Below are positions 49,201 through 56,593 of a stretch of DNA of 64,000 bases, in pieces. Positions within the stretch are counted from its first letter, which is position 1; each line of letters opens with the position of its first letter. A model generated the notes under the pieces. It was not told where the DNA came from. It did not search any database and worked only from the letters and a program-made list of their open reading frames with translations. The translations under genes were made by a program, and so were the position numbers. This stretch comes from JADKIH01 sp031427625. GTDB lineage: Bacteria > Bacteroidota > Bacteroidia > AKYH767-A > 2013-40CM-41-45. The DNA is taken from contig JANPNV010000002.1 of assembly GCA_031427625.1 (NCBI GenBank), forward strand, positions 1 through 64,000, given 5' to 3'.

Positions 49201-51004
49201 TAACAATTAATGTAACGACATAAGATCCTACTGATGTATAGATATGGGATGGATCCACAAGATTCGAAGTTCCTCCATCACCAAAAATCCATGTCCATGT
49301 GCTTGGAACTCCCAATGTGTTATCCGTAAAAGCTACCTGAGTATTTATACAGGTAGGTCCCCAATTAAATCCAGCGATAGGAGTAGATTGGACAGCAACA
49401 GAAATTGAAATCGTATCACTACAACCAAGAGAATTTTCAACTATTAATGTTACCATGTAGGATCCAAGGGATGGGTATAGATGAACGGGGTTCTGAAGAG
49501 AAGTAGTATCACCATCTCCAAACGACCAGTGCCAGCTTGTTATTATTCCTCCCGCTGTTGTAGACTTATCATAAAAATTTATAAGTAGATTTTCGCAGGC
49601 CGGAGTTGTGGAAGTAAATGCTGCAATAGGAGTGAATGGTGCTTGAATAACTACAGTATCAGTCGCTGAACAACTTCCATCATTGGCGGTTACTATGTAT
49701 GTTCCGGGCCCAACTGTAATTGATTGCATAGTTGAACCAGTGTTCCATAAATAGGTGTATGTTCCTGTGCTGCCTGTGGCATTCGCAGTAATAGTAGCAA
49801 GGTCTGTACAAGCGATCGACTGATCGGGGCCGGCATTTACATTCATCCCAATTACATTGATTGTATAGGATCTTGTCTGACTGCCGTTATAAGGACATGC
49901 ATCGTCAGTTGCTGATGCTGTAAATGTAAATGAATGACCGATGTCTGCCGACGTAGGCGTCCAGCAAAATGTTCCTGTAGGATGTGGTCCAGAAGAAGTA
50001 GTAAACGTAGCTCCAGTAATACCGTAGTTCCAGATAACGGTAACCTTTTGTCCGATATCAGGGTCGCTTGAAAAAAGGTTAAAGCATGTTTTTGTATTTG
50101 CACAAATTGTCATGCTGAAATTATTCGTTCCGTTTATACCTGATATAGTCGGAAGATTATTTGCACAATTCATAACTGTAAGCTGAAGGTCCCTCTCCAC
50201 AGTTCCAATCAAAACGCCGTTTCTATATTCCTTAACCAAAACGGCCATCACTGTAACCTCAAGTGCCTGAGGAGTAAGACAGATATCACCCGACAATGAA
50301 CTGAATGTTGTTGAAGGCATAGAGTTCAATGGATTGGAAGAGTTATAAGGAGAATGATACGAGACGTTTGTCGTTGCTGTCTGCTTCGGCGTGATCAACT
50401 GGTATACAAGCGAATCACCATCTGCATCGTAAGCCCCATGATTAAAACAAAATTGCTGTCCGAGGCATAGAAATGGAACAGGTTTGTTTGAAAATGTTGG
50501 TGAAGAATTACACGGCGCAATAATATTATTTAATGAAGCATAAATATAAAAAGTATTAGAACTAGGACTATTGATAGTCGTAATCGCAGCATTTCTGCAA
50601 CACAACGAATATCCGAAAATCCAATCTGAACATTGGGCAGGAAGTGTAATGATCCCATCATAAATCCATTCCTGAATTCCTGTAAACGTACCACCATTGC
50701 ATGTCGTCACTGATGTGGAACAGCTCGGAGTTACTTCTTTTCCTGTTCCGGGACGAGGATAACAAGTTACAGACAAATTCAAATTGCATGTAACTGATTT
50801 TATCGTCACCAATGGATTAGCAGGAGCAGGGATACCAATACAATCCCGGTAAAATGAAACTGTTACCTTATAGGTATTGTTCCCCAGACATTGATATGTT
50901 AAGTCAGCACCCATCGTATGACTGGCGTAAACTGATCCTGAGAATACCATTTTCAGGAATAGGGCAAGCGCTAATAAAAATCTTCCTTGTAATTTTACTT
51001 TCAT
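43298..51004 (-). CDS. Giant PKD-repeat surface protein with T9SS type B sorting domain
   Basis: 2568 residues from ATG 51004, the start that exposes the signal peptide (MKVKLQGRFLLALALFLKMV). The N-terminal region (about 25-390) begins SHTMGADLTYQCLG, typical of large Bacteroidota adhesins. I count 16 PKD domains by their W-x-FGDG core. Interspersed are about 11 Ig-like units of the type NAGPD-x-x-IC-x-G...SW-PGG, mostly in the first half. The last 90 residues (FTPNGDGRNDVF, VWVFDRWGKMI, GSWDGFYQG) are the T9SS type B (gliding-motility) sorting domain, which anchors proteins at the surface through T9SS. The low-complexity Thr/Ser/Val content and lack of a catalytic domain suggest an adhesin or gliding-related filament. 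An in-frame ATG at 51037 is less likely. Confidence 0.92.
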   Translation of the reverse strand: MKVKLQGRFLLALALFLKMVFSGSVYASHTMGADLTYQCLGNNTYKVTVSFYRDCIGIPAPANPLVTIKSVTCNLNLSVTCYPRPGTGKEVTPSCSTSVTTCNGGTFTGIQEWIYDGIITLPAQCSDWIFGYSLCCRNAAITTINSPSSNTFYIYASLNNIIAPCNSSPTFSNKPVPFLCLGQQFCFNHGAYDADGDSLVYQLITPKQTATTNVSYHSPYNSSNPLNSMPSTTFSSLSGDICLTPQALEVTVMAVLVKEYRNGVLIGTVERDLQLTVMNCANNLPTISGINGTNNFSMTICANTKTCFNLFSSDPDIGQKVTVIWNYGITGATFTTSSGPHPTGTFCWTPTSADIGHSFTFTASATDDACPYNGSQTRSYTINVIGMNVNAGPDQSIACTDLATITANATGSTGTYTYLWNTGSTMQSITVGPGTYIVTANDGSCSATDTVVIQAPFTPIAAFTSTTPACENLLINFYDKSTTAGGIITSWHWSFGDGDTTSLQNPVHLYPSLGSYMVTLIVENSLGCSDTISISVAVQSTPIAGFNWGPTCINTQVAFTDNTLGVPSTWTWIFGDGGTSNLVDPSHIYTSVGSYVVTLIVTTIFGCADTAINTITVHPLPIVNAGPDMSVCLGKSVTISASGGLYYSWMPYGQNTQSIVISPSTSVILIVTGTDSNTCQSQDTMNVIINPLPLVNAGSDQLVCSGSSTTLTATGGTTYTWNPGGSTSPSISVSPASSTTYTIVGTDAIGCSASDDVVVSVGTNPIANAGPDVTICNGSNATLTATGGTSYLWSPGGMTTSTITVSPSATQNYQVIVTNAFGCTSTDNVVVNVNPLPTSSLQSLFLCSGSNATLDAGNPGSIYSWNTGATTQSILITAAGNYSVSVTDINGCVATSGCNITYSTVVTVNRPTVSFCQGDSTILNAGYSGMTYSWSPGGQTSQTIPVFAAGNYVVTVTDTAGCSGNINFSTSVNPLPVGNFTFTPTCNGNLMFFTNTSTITSGLITGWSWNFGDGSTSFYQNPSHFYSTSGTYTVSLTVNSSYGCISTISKTVTVNPLPVTNFSYSNNCLGTAVVFTNSSTVSVGIITGYNWNFGDGTGSTLQNPLHNYTSPGTYTVILQATTAGGCVKSKSKNITINPSPVVNFLGSTVCLGGTTVFSNSTLILTGSISSFNWNFNDTYASTQSSPSHTYASAGTYSVQLIATSSFGCKDTVSRNVIVNPLPVANAGSDKTICAGAYSVLSASGGISYSWNPGGMTTSSVTVSPASTTTYTVSVTNSNGCVSTDQVIVNVNSLPDAQAGTDQATCIGNSVALNGTGGMNYNWSPGSYSTSTVTVNPTNTTNFILTVTDANGCIDKDTVTVTVHNLPQVTAGPDISICYGSTTSLTATGAANYQWNPIGLNSASVLITPSSTSTYSVIGTDSNGCISSDTITVAVLPVPVVNFYPTFICPGTSANLDAGNPGSQFSWSTGESSQIISISDSGSYSVIVTSNNGCPTYATTTVTVGASMTAPPVKYTICAGQTAQLNAGNSGSSYVWSTGETTQIISVQAAGNYSVTITDPNGCVALLNHIVTVNPLPDVSLSASPACFGSATQFQYAVSISSGTIQSAVWNFGDGYSSASFNASHIYSSTGTFPVTLNITSTLGCSALFTGQAIVNPKPVAEFATNATCRNTPMVFTNQSTISSGTLNAYNWIFGDGGASASFTPSHLFTSAGTYNSTLIVTSNNGCSSSVTHSVTVKDVPRAGFIFSNSCENKNISLVNTSVSQGTGNLSYQWNFGNGNTSIFAQPVVQYATAGNYTIALIVTSANGCTDTTSTQVVVYPVPTAAFQTTPSCEGTAVVFNNTSSVSAGTIQSAYWTFGDNSTSSSLQPSHIYTSSGNYPISLVVTSSSGCRDSISQNINIYPLPQVVIAAQDVCFGSPVAFQNSSTISSGTIASYQWNFNDGNTSVQNSPVYNYAASGTFNVILTAVSDQGCSSTGNMNLNIFPQPIPGFATADVCLGSQTQFVNQSAVPGGEPFTSNWTFGDGQVSTSLNPQHQFQSSGNYNINLTVVSSHGCSANASQNSLVHIPPMARFVAPDNCAGAPISFSNQSTTQDGNITSSLWTFGDGTSSVEINPIHMYTDSGAYNVELLAITNFGCQARYSDTVAAFSHPTVNISIANACAGSPAQFTASTNVGGNMQYSWTVGNGYTSSSSTFNHTFNTPGAYNVSLTATSAMGCSGTTSDRLIVYANPVASFSTNETCQNSPTYFSNQSAVLSGSISSYSWTFGDSQQSSQFNPPHTYGAPGTYTASLTTVSDKGCIGSVARQVVVHPNPTVTFNAGTEGCSPVSAGFFHQAAISSGSIAGWLWNFGDGVFSTDAQPHHSYNNTGSYDVSLTVISDFGCQASYSRSGIVKVYPQPTADFSADPMETDIQMPVVHFDNNSQNFQTYQWIFGDGSGTSTELNPTHTFADTGVYSAMLITVNNYGCRDTIMKKIEIKLHSTLFIANCFTPNGDGRNDVFRPYHTNMEEIKVWVFDRWGKMITSWEGLDGSWDGFYQGRKCQADTYVYKIVGTGLDGKHSEWVGHVSIVY

Positions 51005-51517
51005 ATCCACGTTTTTCGAACAACTCTTCCGGCGCATTTTCCCATAAGCAGAATTGATTGTTTATTAACATGGATAAAACTATTGTATTCACGAGCCTTA
51101 TGTTGGCAATAATCGATTGTACATGCATTTGTAAGAAATATCTCAAATGATCATGTCTCGTATTTAACACATTCAAAAAATCAATTTATAAATGTCAATT
51201 GGCTTAGATCTCATAATATTTTTGAAAATACTGTCTGTAAGAATATCACAGAGTTTTTTAACCTGATAAGAAAGATGCTGTTTATGCAGCTTCTCAGGCT
51301 TCTCATTACGTTAAAAAATTATTTTTAAGTAGCGAAAAATGATAACTTAGCGACCCGTTTTATCCGGGAACAGCCATTGTTATGGGATAATATGCGATTT
51401 GGTATCTTTCTAAAATGCCCTGCCTACGGGATTTGGACTTAACCATAGCATTACACATTCTCTTATTATTTGTAACAGGTTAGGCGCATTTTCGATATAA
51501 GTCAATAAAATAAATTT
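51005..51517. other. Divergent region, giant PKD gene / asnB
   Basis: 513 bp, AT-rich, no gene. One imperfect hairpin (CCTGA 51262-51266 with TCAGG 51294-51298, GAA with TTC, GCTG 51277-51280 with CAGC 51287-51290) lies about 220 bp before asnB. It lacks a T-run and is of unknown meaning. Confidence 0.4.
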
Positions 51518-53212
51518 ATGTGCGGTATATATGGATTGTTTGGAGAAATCACGGAAAAAAAACCGGCCTCTGAAATTTATGGGTCTTTTAATAAATTAAA
51601 ACGTCGCGGCCCCGACAGAAGTCTGACAGTATTTAATCACCAATGTTTCCTTGGATTTCACAGGCTGGCCATTATGGGTCTTGATATTGACGGTGATCAA
51701 CCCTTTCATCTCATTGATGGAAGCAAAACGTTCTACCTCGTATGCAACGGTGAAATTTATAATTTCAGAGAGCTTATTGATAAACATAATCTGAATATAA
51801 GTAAAACGGGATCTGATTGTGCCGTAATATTGCCATTATATAAATTATTCGGATTTGATATTAATCGATTGAATAAAGAATTAATCGGCGAATACAGTTT
51901 TTCAATTGTTGAAATTGATAACGATAAACTGATCTCTGTTATAATAAGCACGGATCCTTTAAGCGTTCGTCCATTATTCTATTCAGTTAGCGACGATTAT
52001 AAAAGTTTCGGATTTAGCAGTCTCCTTGCTGGACTAAGCAGTCTGTTTCCGAATGTTATCCGGATTAATCAAAAGAAAATTCTCAAGTGGGTTCCCGGTA
52101 CGCCTCCTGAAATTTACTCCTATTGGGATAACATTATAAAAATCGAAAGTGAGTTTGATACAGATCCTGAACTAAAGGATTACAATCAAGTTGTTACTCT
52201 TTTTGAAACTGCTGTAAAAAGAAGACTCATTTCAGACCGCCCTGTTGGATGTCTGCTTTCGGGCGGACTTGATTCAAGTCTGGTCTGTTCTATCGCGGCA
52301 AAAAAACTGGCCGAAGATTATCCGGGGAAGAAGCTTCATACGTTTAGTATTGGCATGAAAGAAGGCACAGATATCATCTTTGCAAAAAAAGTAGCAGAAC
52401 ATGTAAATAACATGTATAACAATATCGAGCATCATGTTATTTATTTTACACCACAGGAAGGACTTGATTGCATTGACGATGTAATAAGATCGATTGAGAC
52501 ATATGATATTACTACCATTCGCGCAAGTGTTGGTCAATATCTTCTTGGAAAATACATCAGCTCAAAAACAGATATTAAAGTAATCCTCAATGGCGATGGT
52601 GCCGATGAAGGACAAATGGGATATTTATATTTCTATTTGCATCCGAATGCAGAAGCAGCTCGCGACGAAAGCTATAAATTACTGGATGAAATTCATCTCT
52701 TCGATGGCCTTCGTGTCGATCGTGCTATCAGTTGTCATGGTCTCGAGGCCCGTGTTCCGTTTCTCGACAGAGAATTTGTCGATTACTTCCGGTCAATTCC
52801 TACAAAATGGAAATTGCCAGTTAAAGAGAGGATGGAAAAATTCTTCATCCGTAATGCATTCAGTACGGTTTACAAAAACCAACCCGTATTACCTGACGAA
52901 GTACTTTGGAGAAAAAAAGAAGCTTTCTCCGATGGTGTCTCAGGCAAAGAGAAATCCTGGTTTCAGTGGGTTCAGGAATATTTAAATGGAAAAGTTTCTG
53001 ATTCAGAATTTGAAAAAGAAAAAAACAACCTACACCCAACTTTAGTACCTCCTACCAAAGAAGCATATTATTACATGAAAAAATTCAAGGAAAATTTTGG
53101 TCCACAATGGAGTGTAATTCCACATTACTGGCTGCCCAATTGGTCAGGTAACATACAGGAACCATCTGCCAGAGTCTTAAAAGTTTATGATCAGGGTGCA
53201 GATGGAAAATAA
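51518..53212 (+). CDS. asnB: Glutamine-hydrolysing asparagine synthase B
   Basis: 564 residues. The N-terminal nucleophile is Cys2 (MCGIYG), and the amidotransferase domain (about 1-200) shows KRRGPDRS, FLGFHRLAI, DGDQPF and CNGEIYNF. The synthetase domain has the PP-loop LLSGGLDSSLV near 250, VILNGDGADEGQMGY, and LEARVPFLDREFVDY. These form asparagine from aspartate and glutamine with ATP. Because Cys2 must be exposed, the start is fixed at 51518. Length and motif order match bacterial AsnB of the short type. Confidence 0.96.
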   Translation: MCGIYGLFGEITEKKPASEIYGSFNKLKRRGPDRSLTVFNHQCFLGFHRLAIMGLDIDGDQPFHLIDGSKTFYLVCNGEIYNFRELIDKHNLNISKTGSDCAVILPLYKLFGFDINRLNKELIGEYSFSIVEIDNDKLISVIISTDPLSVRPLFYSVSDDYKSFGFSSLLAGLSSLFPNVIRINQKKILKWVPGTPPEIYSYWDNIIKIESEFDTDPELKDYNQVVTLFETAVKRRLISDRPVGCLLSGGLDSSLVCSIAAKKLAEDYPGKKLHTFSIGMKEGTDIIFAKKVAEHVNNMYNNIEHHVIYFTPQEGLDCIDDVIRSIETYDITTIRASVGQYLLGKYISSKTDIKVILNGDGADEGQMGYLYFYLHPNAEAARDESYKLLDEIHLFDGLRVDRAISCHGLEARVPFLDREFVDYFRSIPTKWKLPVKERMEKFFIRNAFSTVYKNQPVLPDEVLWRKKEAFSDGVSGKEKSWFQWVQEYLNGKVSDSEFEKEKNNLHPTLVPPTKEAYYYMKKFKENFGPQWSVIPHYWLPNWSGNIQEPSARVLKVYDQGADGK

Positions 53213-53352
53213 TTATTCGGGTTTAAATTATATTTTTGTCGTTCATTCGAAAGTTGTCGAATAATTAGAATAAACGGAATAGTGTATGCAGAATCATATT
53301 TCCCGATTTAATCAATCCATTTGCCAAAAAACAATTGAATAATTTATATTAG

Positions 53353-54069
53353 ATGCTCCTGAATATTTTTTCTCCTGAAGGATTAGTAAGTCTGTTCACA
53401 CTGATTTTCCTTGAAATTATTCTGGGTATTGATAATATAATTTTCATCGCAATTATATGTAGTTACCTGCCTAAAAAGGACCAGCAAAGATCGCGTACTA
53501 TTGGATTAATGCTCGCTATGGTTTTCAGAATTTTGTTGTTGCTGGGAATTTCATATCTCGTTCGTATGGTAAGTCCTCTTTTCCACATTGGAGATTTTGG
53601 CGTAAGTGGGAGGGACCTCATACTTTTTGCTGGCGGTGTATTTCTGGTATATAAATCTGTTCTGGAATTGTATCATAAATTAGCCAGTGTTGAAGAAGGA
53701 AAAGCTCACAAGGAAAGAAAGCTTACTGTTTCAAGTGCAATACTTCAGATAACCCTGATAGATATTATTTTTTCATTCGACTCTATACTCACAGCAGTTG
53801 GATTAAGCCGTGACCTTCCGGTTATGATTACCGCAGTTGTATTTTCAATGTTTGTGATGCTTTTCTTCGCTCCTTATGTCAGTGATTTTATCGCAAAATA
53901 TCCGACAATGAAAATTCTTGCACTAACATTCCTCGTGGCAATCGGAATGCTATTAGTCATAGAATCCCTTCATTTAGAATTCGATAAAAATCATATTTAT
54001 TTTGGAATGCTTTTCTCCTTTATTGTTGAAACATTAAATATCAGACTAAGAAAAATGAACCGATTGTAA
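53353..54069 (+). CDS. TerC-family integral membrane protein
   Basis: 238 residues with about seven transmembrane helices. The TerC signature region is visible: LEIILGIDNIIFIAII near the N-terminus, with the membrane-embedded E and D, and LIDIIFSFDSILTAVGLS in the middle, with a second acidic pair. TerC relatives are linked to tellurite resistance or, in recent work, to manganese export to secreted enzymes. The substrate here is unknown. It is followed after 128 bp by a Usp-like gene on the same strand. Confidence 0.9.
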   Translation: MLLNIFSPEGLVSLFTLIFLEIILGIDNIIFIAIICSYLPKKDQQRSRTIGLMLAMVFRILLLLGISYLVRMVSPLFHIGDFGVSGRDLILFAGGVFLVYKSVLELYHKLASVEEGKAHKERKLTVSSAILQITLIDIIFSFDSILTAVGLSRDLPVMITAVVFSMFVMLFFAPYVSDFIAKYPTMKILALTFLVAIGMLLVIESLHLEFDKNHIYFGMLFSFIVETLNIRLRKMNRL

Positions 54070-54197
54070 TATCAAATATTATCTGAATTTAATACTAAAT
54101 ATTCCACGATCATTATCAGATTATTTATTCGATTTATTCCAGCTTGACAGGGATATTTCTGTTTGTTTGTATGCTATTTAATATGTAGATTGGGCTT

Positions 54198-55016
54198 ATG
54201 ATAAAAGGAAAATCTCCGTATCCATTTGAGACTATAGGACTAGGCATTTCATTCACACCGGCACTTCCTTTTTTAATTGCTGAGATGAAAAGAATTTGCC
54301 AGATTTATGATGCACTTGCTGTGTTTATTCATGTGGGAAAAAAAACAAGTGAAAAGCAGAGAGAACTTGCCCAGATGCTCGGTGATTATGGTTTCCATGA
54401 CGGAAATTCCAGAATTCATTGGGAACAGGGTGATGCCGTGACAGGCATTTTGTTAAACTGCAAAATGGAAGTAGTGGACCTGCTGTTAATTGGTTCCAAT
54501 GAAAAAGCAAGTCTTGGTATTCCAATTGGAAGTACGGCAAGTCAGGTTGCAAAGAAAGCCAAATGTTCTGTCCTAATTTATTCTCGTATACCACAAGGTG
54601 GATTTAAAAAAATCATATTGAATGGAACAGAGCATCAAAAAACAGACCTTACAATCCTTACCGGTATGTATGTTACAGATAAAGAAAGTGCAGAAGATGT
54701 AACTGTAATCGCTGATGAGGGTAATAATAAATTATCGGAAGCTATATCGCATTCACATGGAGAAACACAATCAGGAACTATTCTTTTCCAACAATCAATA
54801 GAGAAAGCAAGGGCAAAAATGAAATTTGTAAATCTCGAAAACAAACAATCAATTTCTGAATTCAGTTTTAGAAACAATGCCGACTTAGTTGTTACCCGTT
54901 CTTCCGATCATGCTCTTTTAATTTTCGACCGCATTTCCGGTTCTGATGGAATTGATTCTTTACTTACAGGACTCCCTGCGAATCTGTTAATTGTGCATTC
55001 ACGATTATCAGATTAA
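54198..55016 (+). CDS. Universal-stress-protein-like protein
   Basis: 272 residues. The first half is a recognisable UspA fold ending in the nucleotide-binding signature IGSNEKASLGIPIGSTAS followed by AKCSVLI. The second half (about 145-272) is shorter and its motif is degenerate (VVTRSSDHALL..., ending PANLLIVHS), so this is a tandem Usp with one intact site. The N-terminus lacks the usual initial 'I-L-V-P-x-D' strand (here LGISFT). Neighbours are terC and aroK. Function is unspecified. Confidence 0.65.
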   Translation: MIKGKSPYPFETIGLGISFTPALPFLIAEMKRICQIYDALAVFIHVGKKTSEKQRELAQMLGDYGFHDGNSRIHWEQGDAVTGILLNCKMEVVDLLLIGSNEKASLGIPIGSTASQVAKKAKCSVLIYSRIPQGGFKKIILNGTEHQKTDLTILTGMYVTDKESAEDVTVIADEGNNKLSEAISHSHGETQSGTILFQQSIEKARAKMKFVNLENKQSISEFSFRNNADLVVTRSSDHALLIFDRISGSDGIDSLLTGLPANLLIVHSRLSD

Positions 55017-55031
55017 AACTTCAGTAAACAT

Positions 55032-55541
55032 ATGCGTATTTACTTAATCGGCTACATGGGAAGTGGCAAAACAAAAACCGCCGTATCACTTGCGAAAATT
55101 TTAAAATATTCTCATGTAGATATCGACCAGCTTATCATCGAAAAAACAGGTGTCAGTATATCTGCAATTTTCGAACAGGAAGGTGAGGGATCTTTTCGCA
55201 GGCATGAAAAAAACATTTTACATTCGACAAAAGAAATAGATAATGTCGTAATATCTACTGGTGGCGGAACATCCTGTTATTCCGATAATATGGAATGGAT
55301 GAATGATTACGGAATAACTGTTTATCTGGACGCCAACCCGGGATTATTGTTTCACCGTCTTGCATCATCGCGCGAAGGAAGACCACTTATTGAGAACCTG
55401 AATGATGTTGAGTTAATGGAACAAATTACCGGACATCTGGCCATTCGGATTCCATTCTACAAAAAAGCTAACATTACAGTTCCCGCAATAAATATGAATG
55501 TTAACGAACTTGCATCAAAAATAAGATTGTATAAAAAATAA
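55032..55541 (+). CDS. aroK: Shikimate kinase
   Basis: 169 residues, standard for AroK, which phosphorylates shikimate on the way to chorismate. P-loop GYMGSGKTKTAV at 7-18, the D-x-D-type site VDIDQLI, EGEGSFRRHE, ISTGGGTSCY and the lid SSREGRPLI are all present. It follows the Usp gene by 15 bp and converges with the phosphoribosyltransferase gene 4 bp away. Confidence 0.94.
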   Translation: MRIYLIGYMGSGKTKTAVSLAKILKYSHVDIDQLIIEKTGVSISAIFEQEGEGSFRRHEKNILHSTKEIDNVVISTGGGTSCYSDNMEWMNDYGITVYLDANPGLLFHRLASSREGRPLIENLNDVELMEQITGHLAIRIPFYKKANITVPAINMNVNELASKIRLYKK

Positions 55542-55545
55542 TCTG

Positions 55546-56052
55546 CTAACTCAGCCAGGCTACAGCACCTTTTGTACTAAACTCTACAGATATATGTTCC
55601 TTTAAAGTTGTAGAAAGTGAAAGACCAGAAAAATCGGCAGAAACAGGAAAGCGTTTGTGATTACGATTAATTAAAACAACTGTACGTATTTTTTTTATAT
55701 CAGCATCGAGAAATGGTCTCAGCGAATACATCATGGTTTTGCCTGAATCAAGAACGTCATCAACAAGTATAACAACCTTGCCCTGTAATTTTCCGTTCTC
55801 TATAGAAAGGGATATTTCTGTATTTACCAGACTATGCTTTTCAATATTTACTTCAACAAGAAAAACCTTTAAGGGTGAAATATCTTTTATAGCAGAAGAT
55901 AATTTTTCAGCTAATAAAAATCCACTTTTCATAATGCCTGCAATGATGATTTCTTCTTCTGAAGCATTATCTTCATAAATCTGATAGGCCAATCGATTTA
56001 TACGCTGACTTACTTGTTTTTCATCAAGTAATAATGTTCTTGATTCTGTCAT
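55546..56052 (-). CDS. Type I phosphoribosyltransferase
   Basis: 168 residues. The PRPP-binding loop VVILVDDVLDSGKTMMY near 90-106 is intact, preceded by IIIAGIMKSGFLLAEKL (the PPi loop region). The overall length fits PyrR or hypoxanthine phosphoribosyltransferase. No base-specificity motif is decisive, so the nucleobase is not assigned. It overlaps the NlpC/P60 gene by 4 bp (ATGA) and is the third gene of the rlmD operon. Confidence 0.85.
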   Translation of the reverse strand: MTESRTLLLDEKQVSQRINRLAYQIYEDNASEEEIIIAGIMKSGFLLAEKLSSAIKDISPLKVFLVEVNIEKHSLVNTEISLSIENGKLQGKVVILVDDVLDSGKTMMYSLRPFLDADIKKIRTVVLINRNHKRFPVSADFSGLSLSTTLKEHISVEFSTKGAVAWLS

Positions 56053-56591
56053 AATATTTTTATTCGTCCTCCTTTATAGTAATACTTAAGATAATAAGGA
56101 TCATTAAGATCACTTACTATTACTCCGCGATGGACACTTGCATGAGCAAATTTGTTTTGTCCGAGATATACACCAACATGCGATATCCGTTTACTTTTTA
56201 TCTTAAAAAATATCAGATCGCCTTCCTGAAGATCGTCCCTTTTCACCGCATCAACTTTCTTGAAAATTTCCTGTGCAGAACCATCAAGCGGATTGTTGTA
56301 ACAATCCTTATAAACCCTGCAAACAAATCCGGAGCAATCAATTCCCTTTTTATTGCCTCCGCTATATTTATAGGGTACTCCAATCCATTCAGATATCGTC
56401 TTGTAGATTCTGGGATTGCTGACGTATCCAATGTTAAATCCCAGTGAATTAGAAAAAATAAATCGCCATTGTAATTGCTGCTGCTCCCTGTCCGGTGACT
56501 CCTTTTCACCGGGCATATCGGAGGTTGCTGCTTTTCCAAACAGGCAAATAAAAACAAAGAATACGGTAACAAAGCCGGTTCTCTTTTTCAT
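56049..56591 (-). CDS. NlpC/P60 cell-wall peptidase (C40)
   Basis: 180 residues. Signal peptide at about 1-21 (ending KAATS). The catalytic domain (about 65-180) has the Cys in GIDCSGFVCRVYKD, and the His in RISHVGVYLG with the following FAHASVHRGV. It should cleave D-glutamyl-meso-diaminopimelate-type bonds of peptidoglycan in the periplasm. The gene lies 2 bp after rlmD and overlaps the next gene by 4 bp, so all three are one transcript despite unrelated functions. Confidence 0.9.
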   Translation of the reverse strand: MKKRTGFVTVFFVFICLFGKAATSDMPGEKESPDREQQQLQWRFIFSNSLGFNIGYVSNPRIYKTISEWIGVPYKYSGGNKKGIDCSGFVCRVYKDCYNNPLDGSAQEIFKKVDAVKRDDLQEGDLIFFKIKSKRISHVGVYLGQNKFAHASVHRGVIVSDLNDPYYLKYYYKGGRIKIL

Positions 56592-56593
56592 CT

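Noticed and set aside
43400..50900. Several open frames on both strands within the giant PKD gene
   Set aside because: They are a by-product of the repeated T/S/V-rich codons. None has a promoter, signal or recognisable domain, and the PKD frame is unbroken over 2568 codons.
51262..51298. Attenuator for asnB
   Set aside because: The hairpin has several bulges and no T-run, and lies about 220 bp from the gene with no leader peptide rich in Asn codons.
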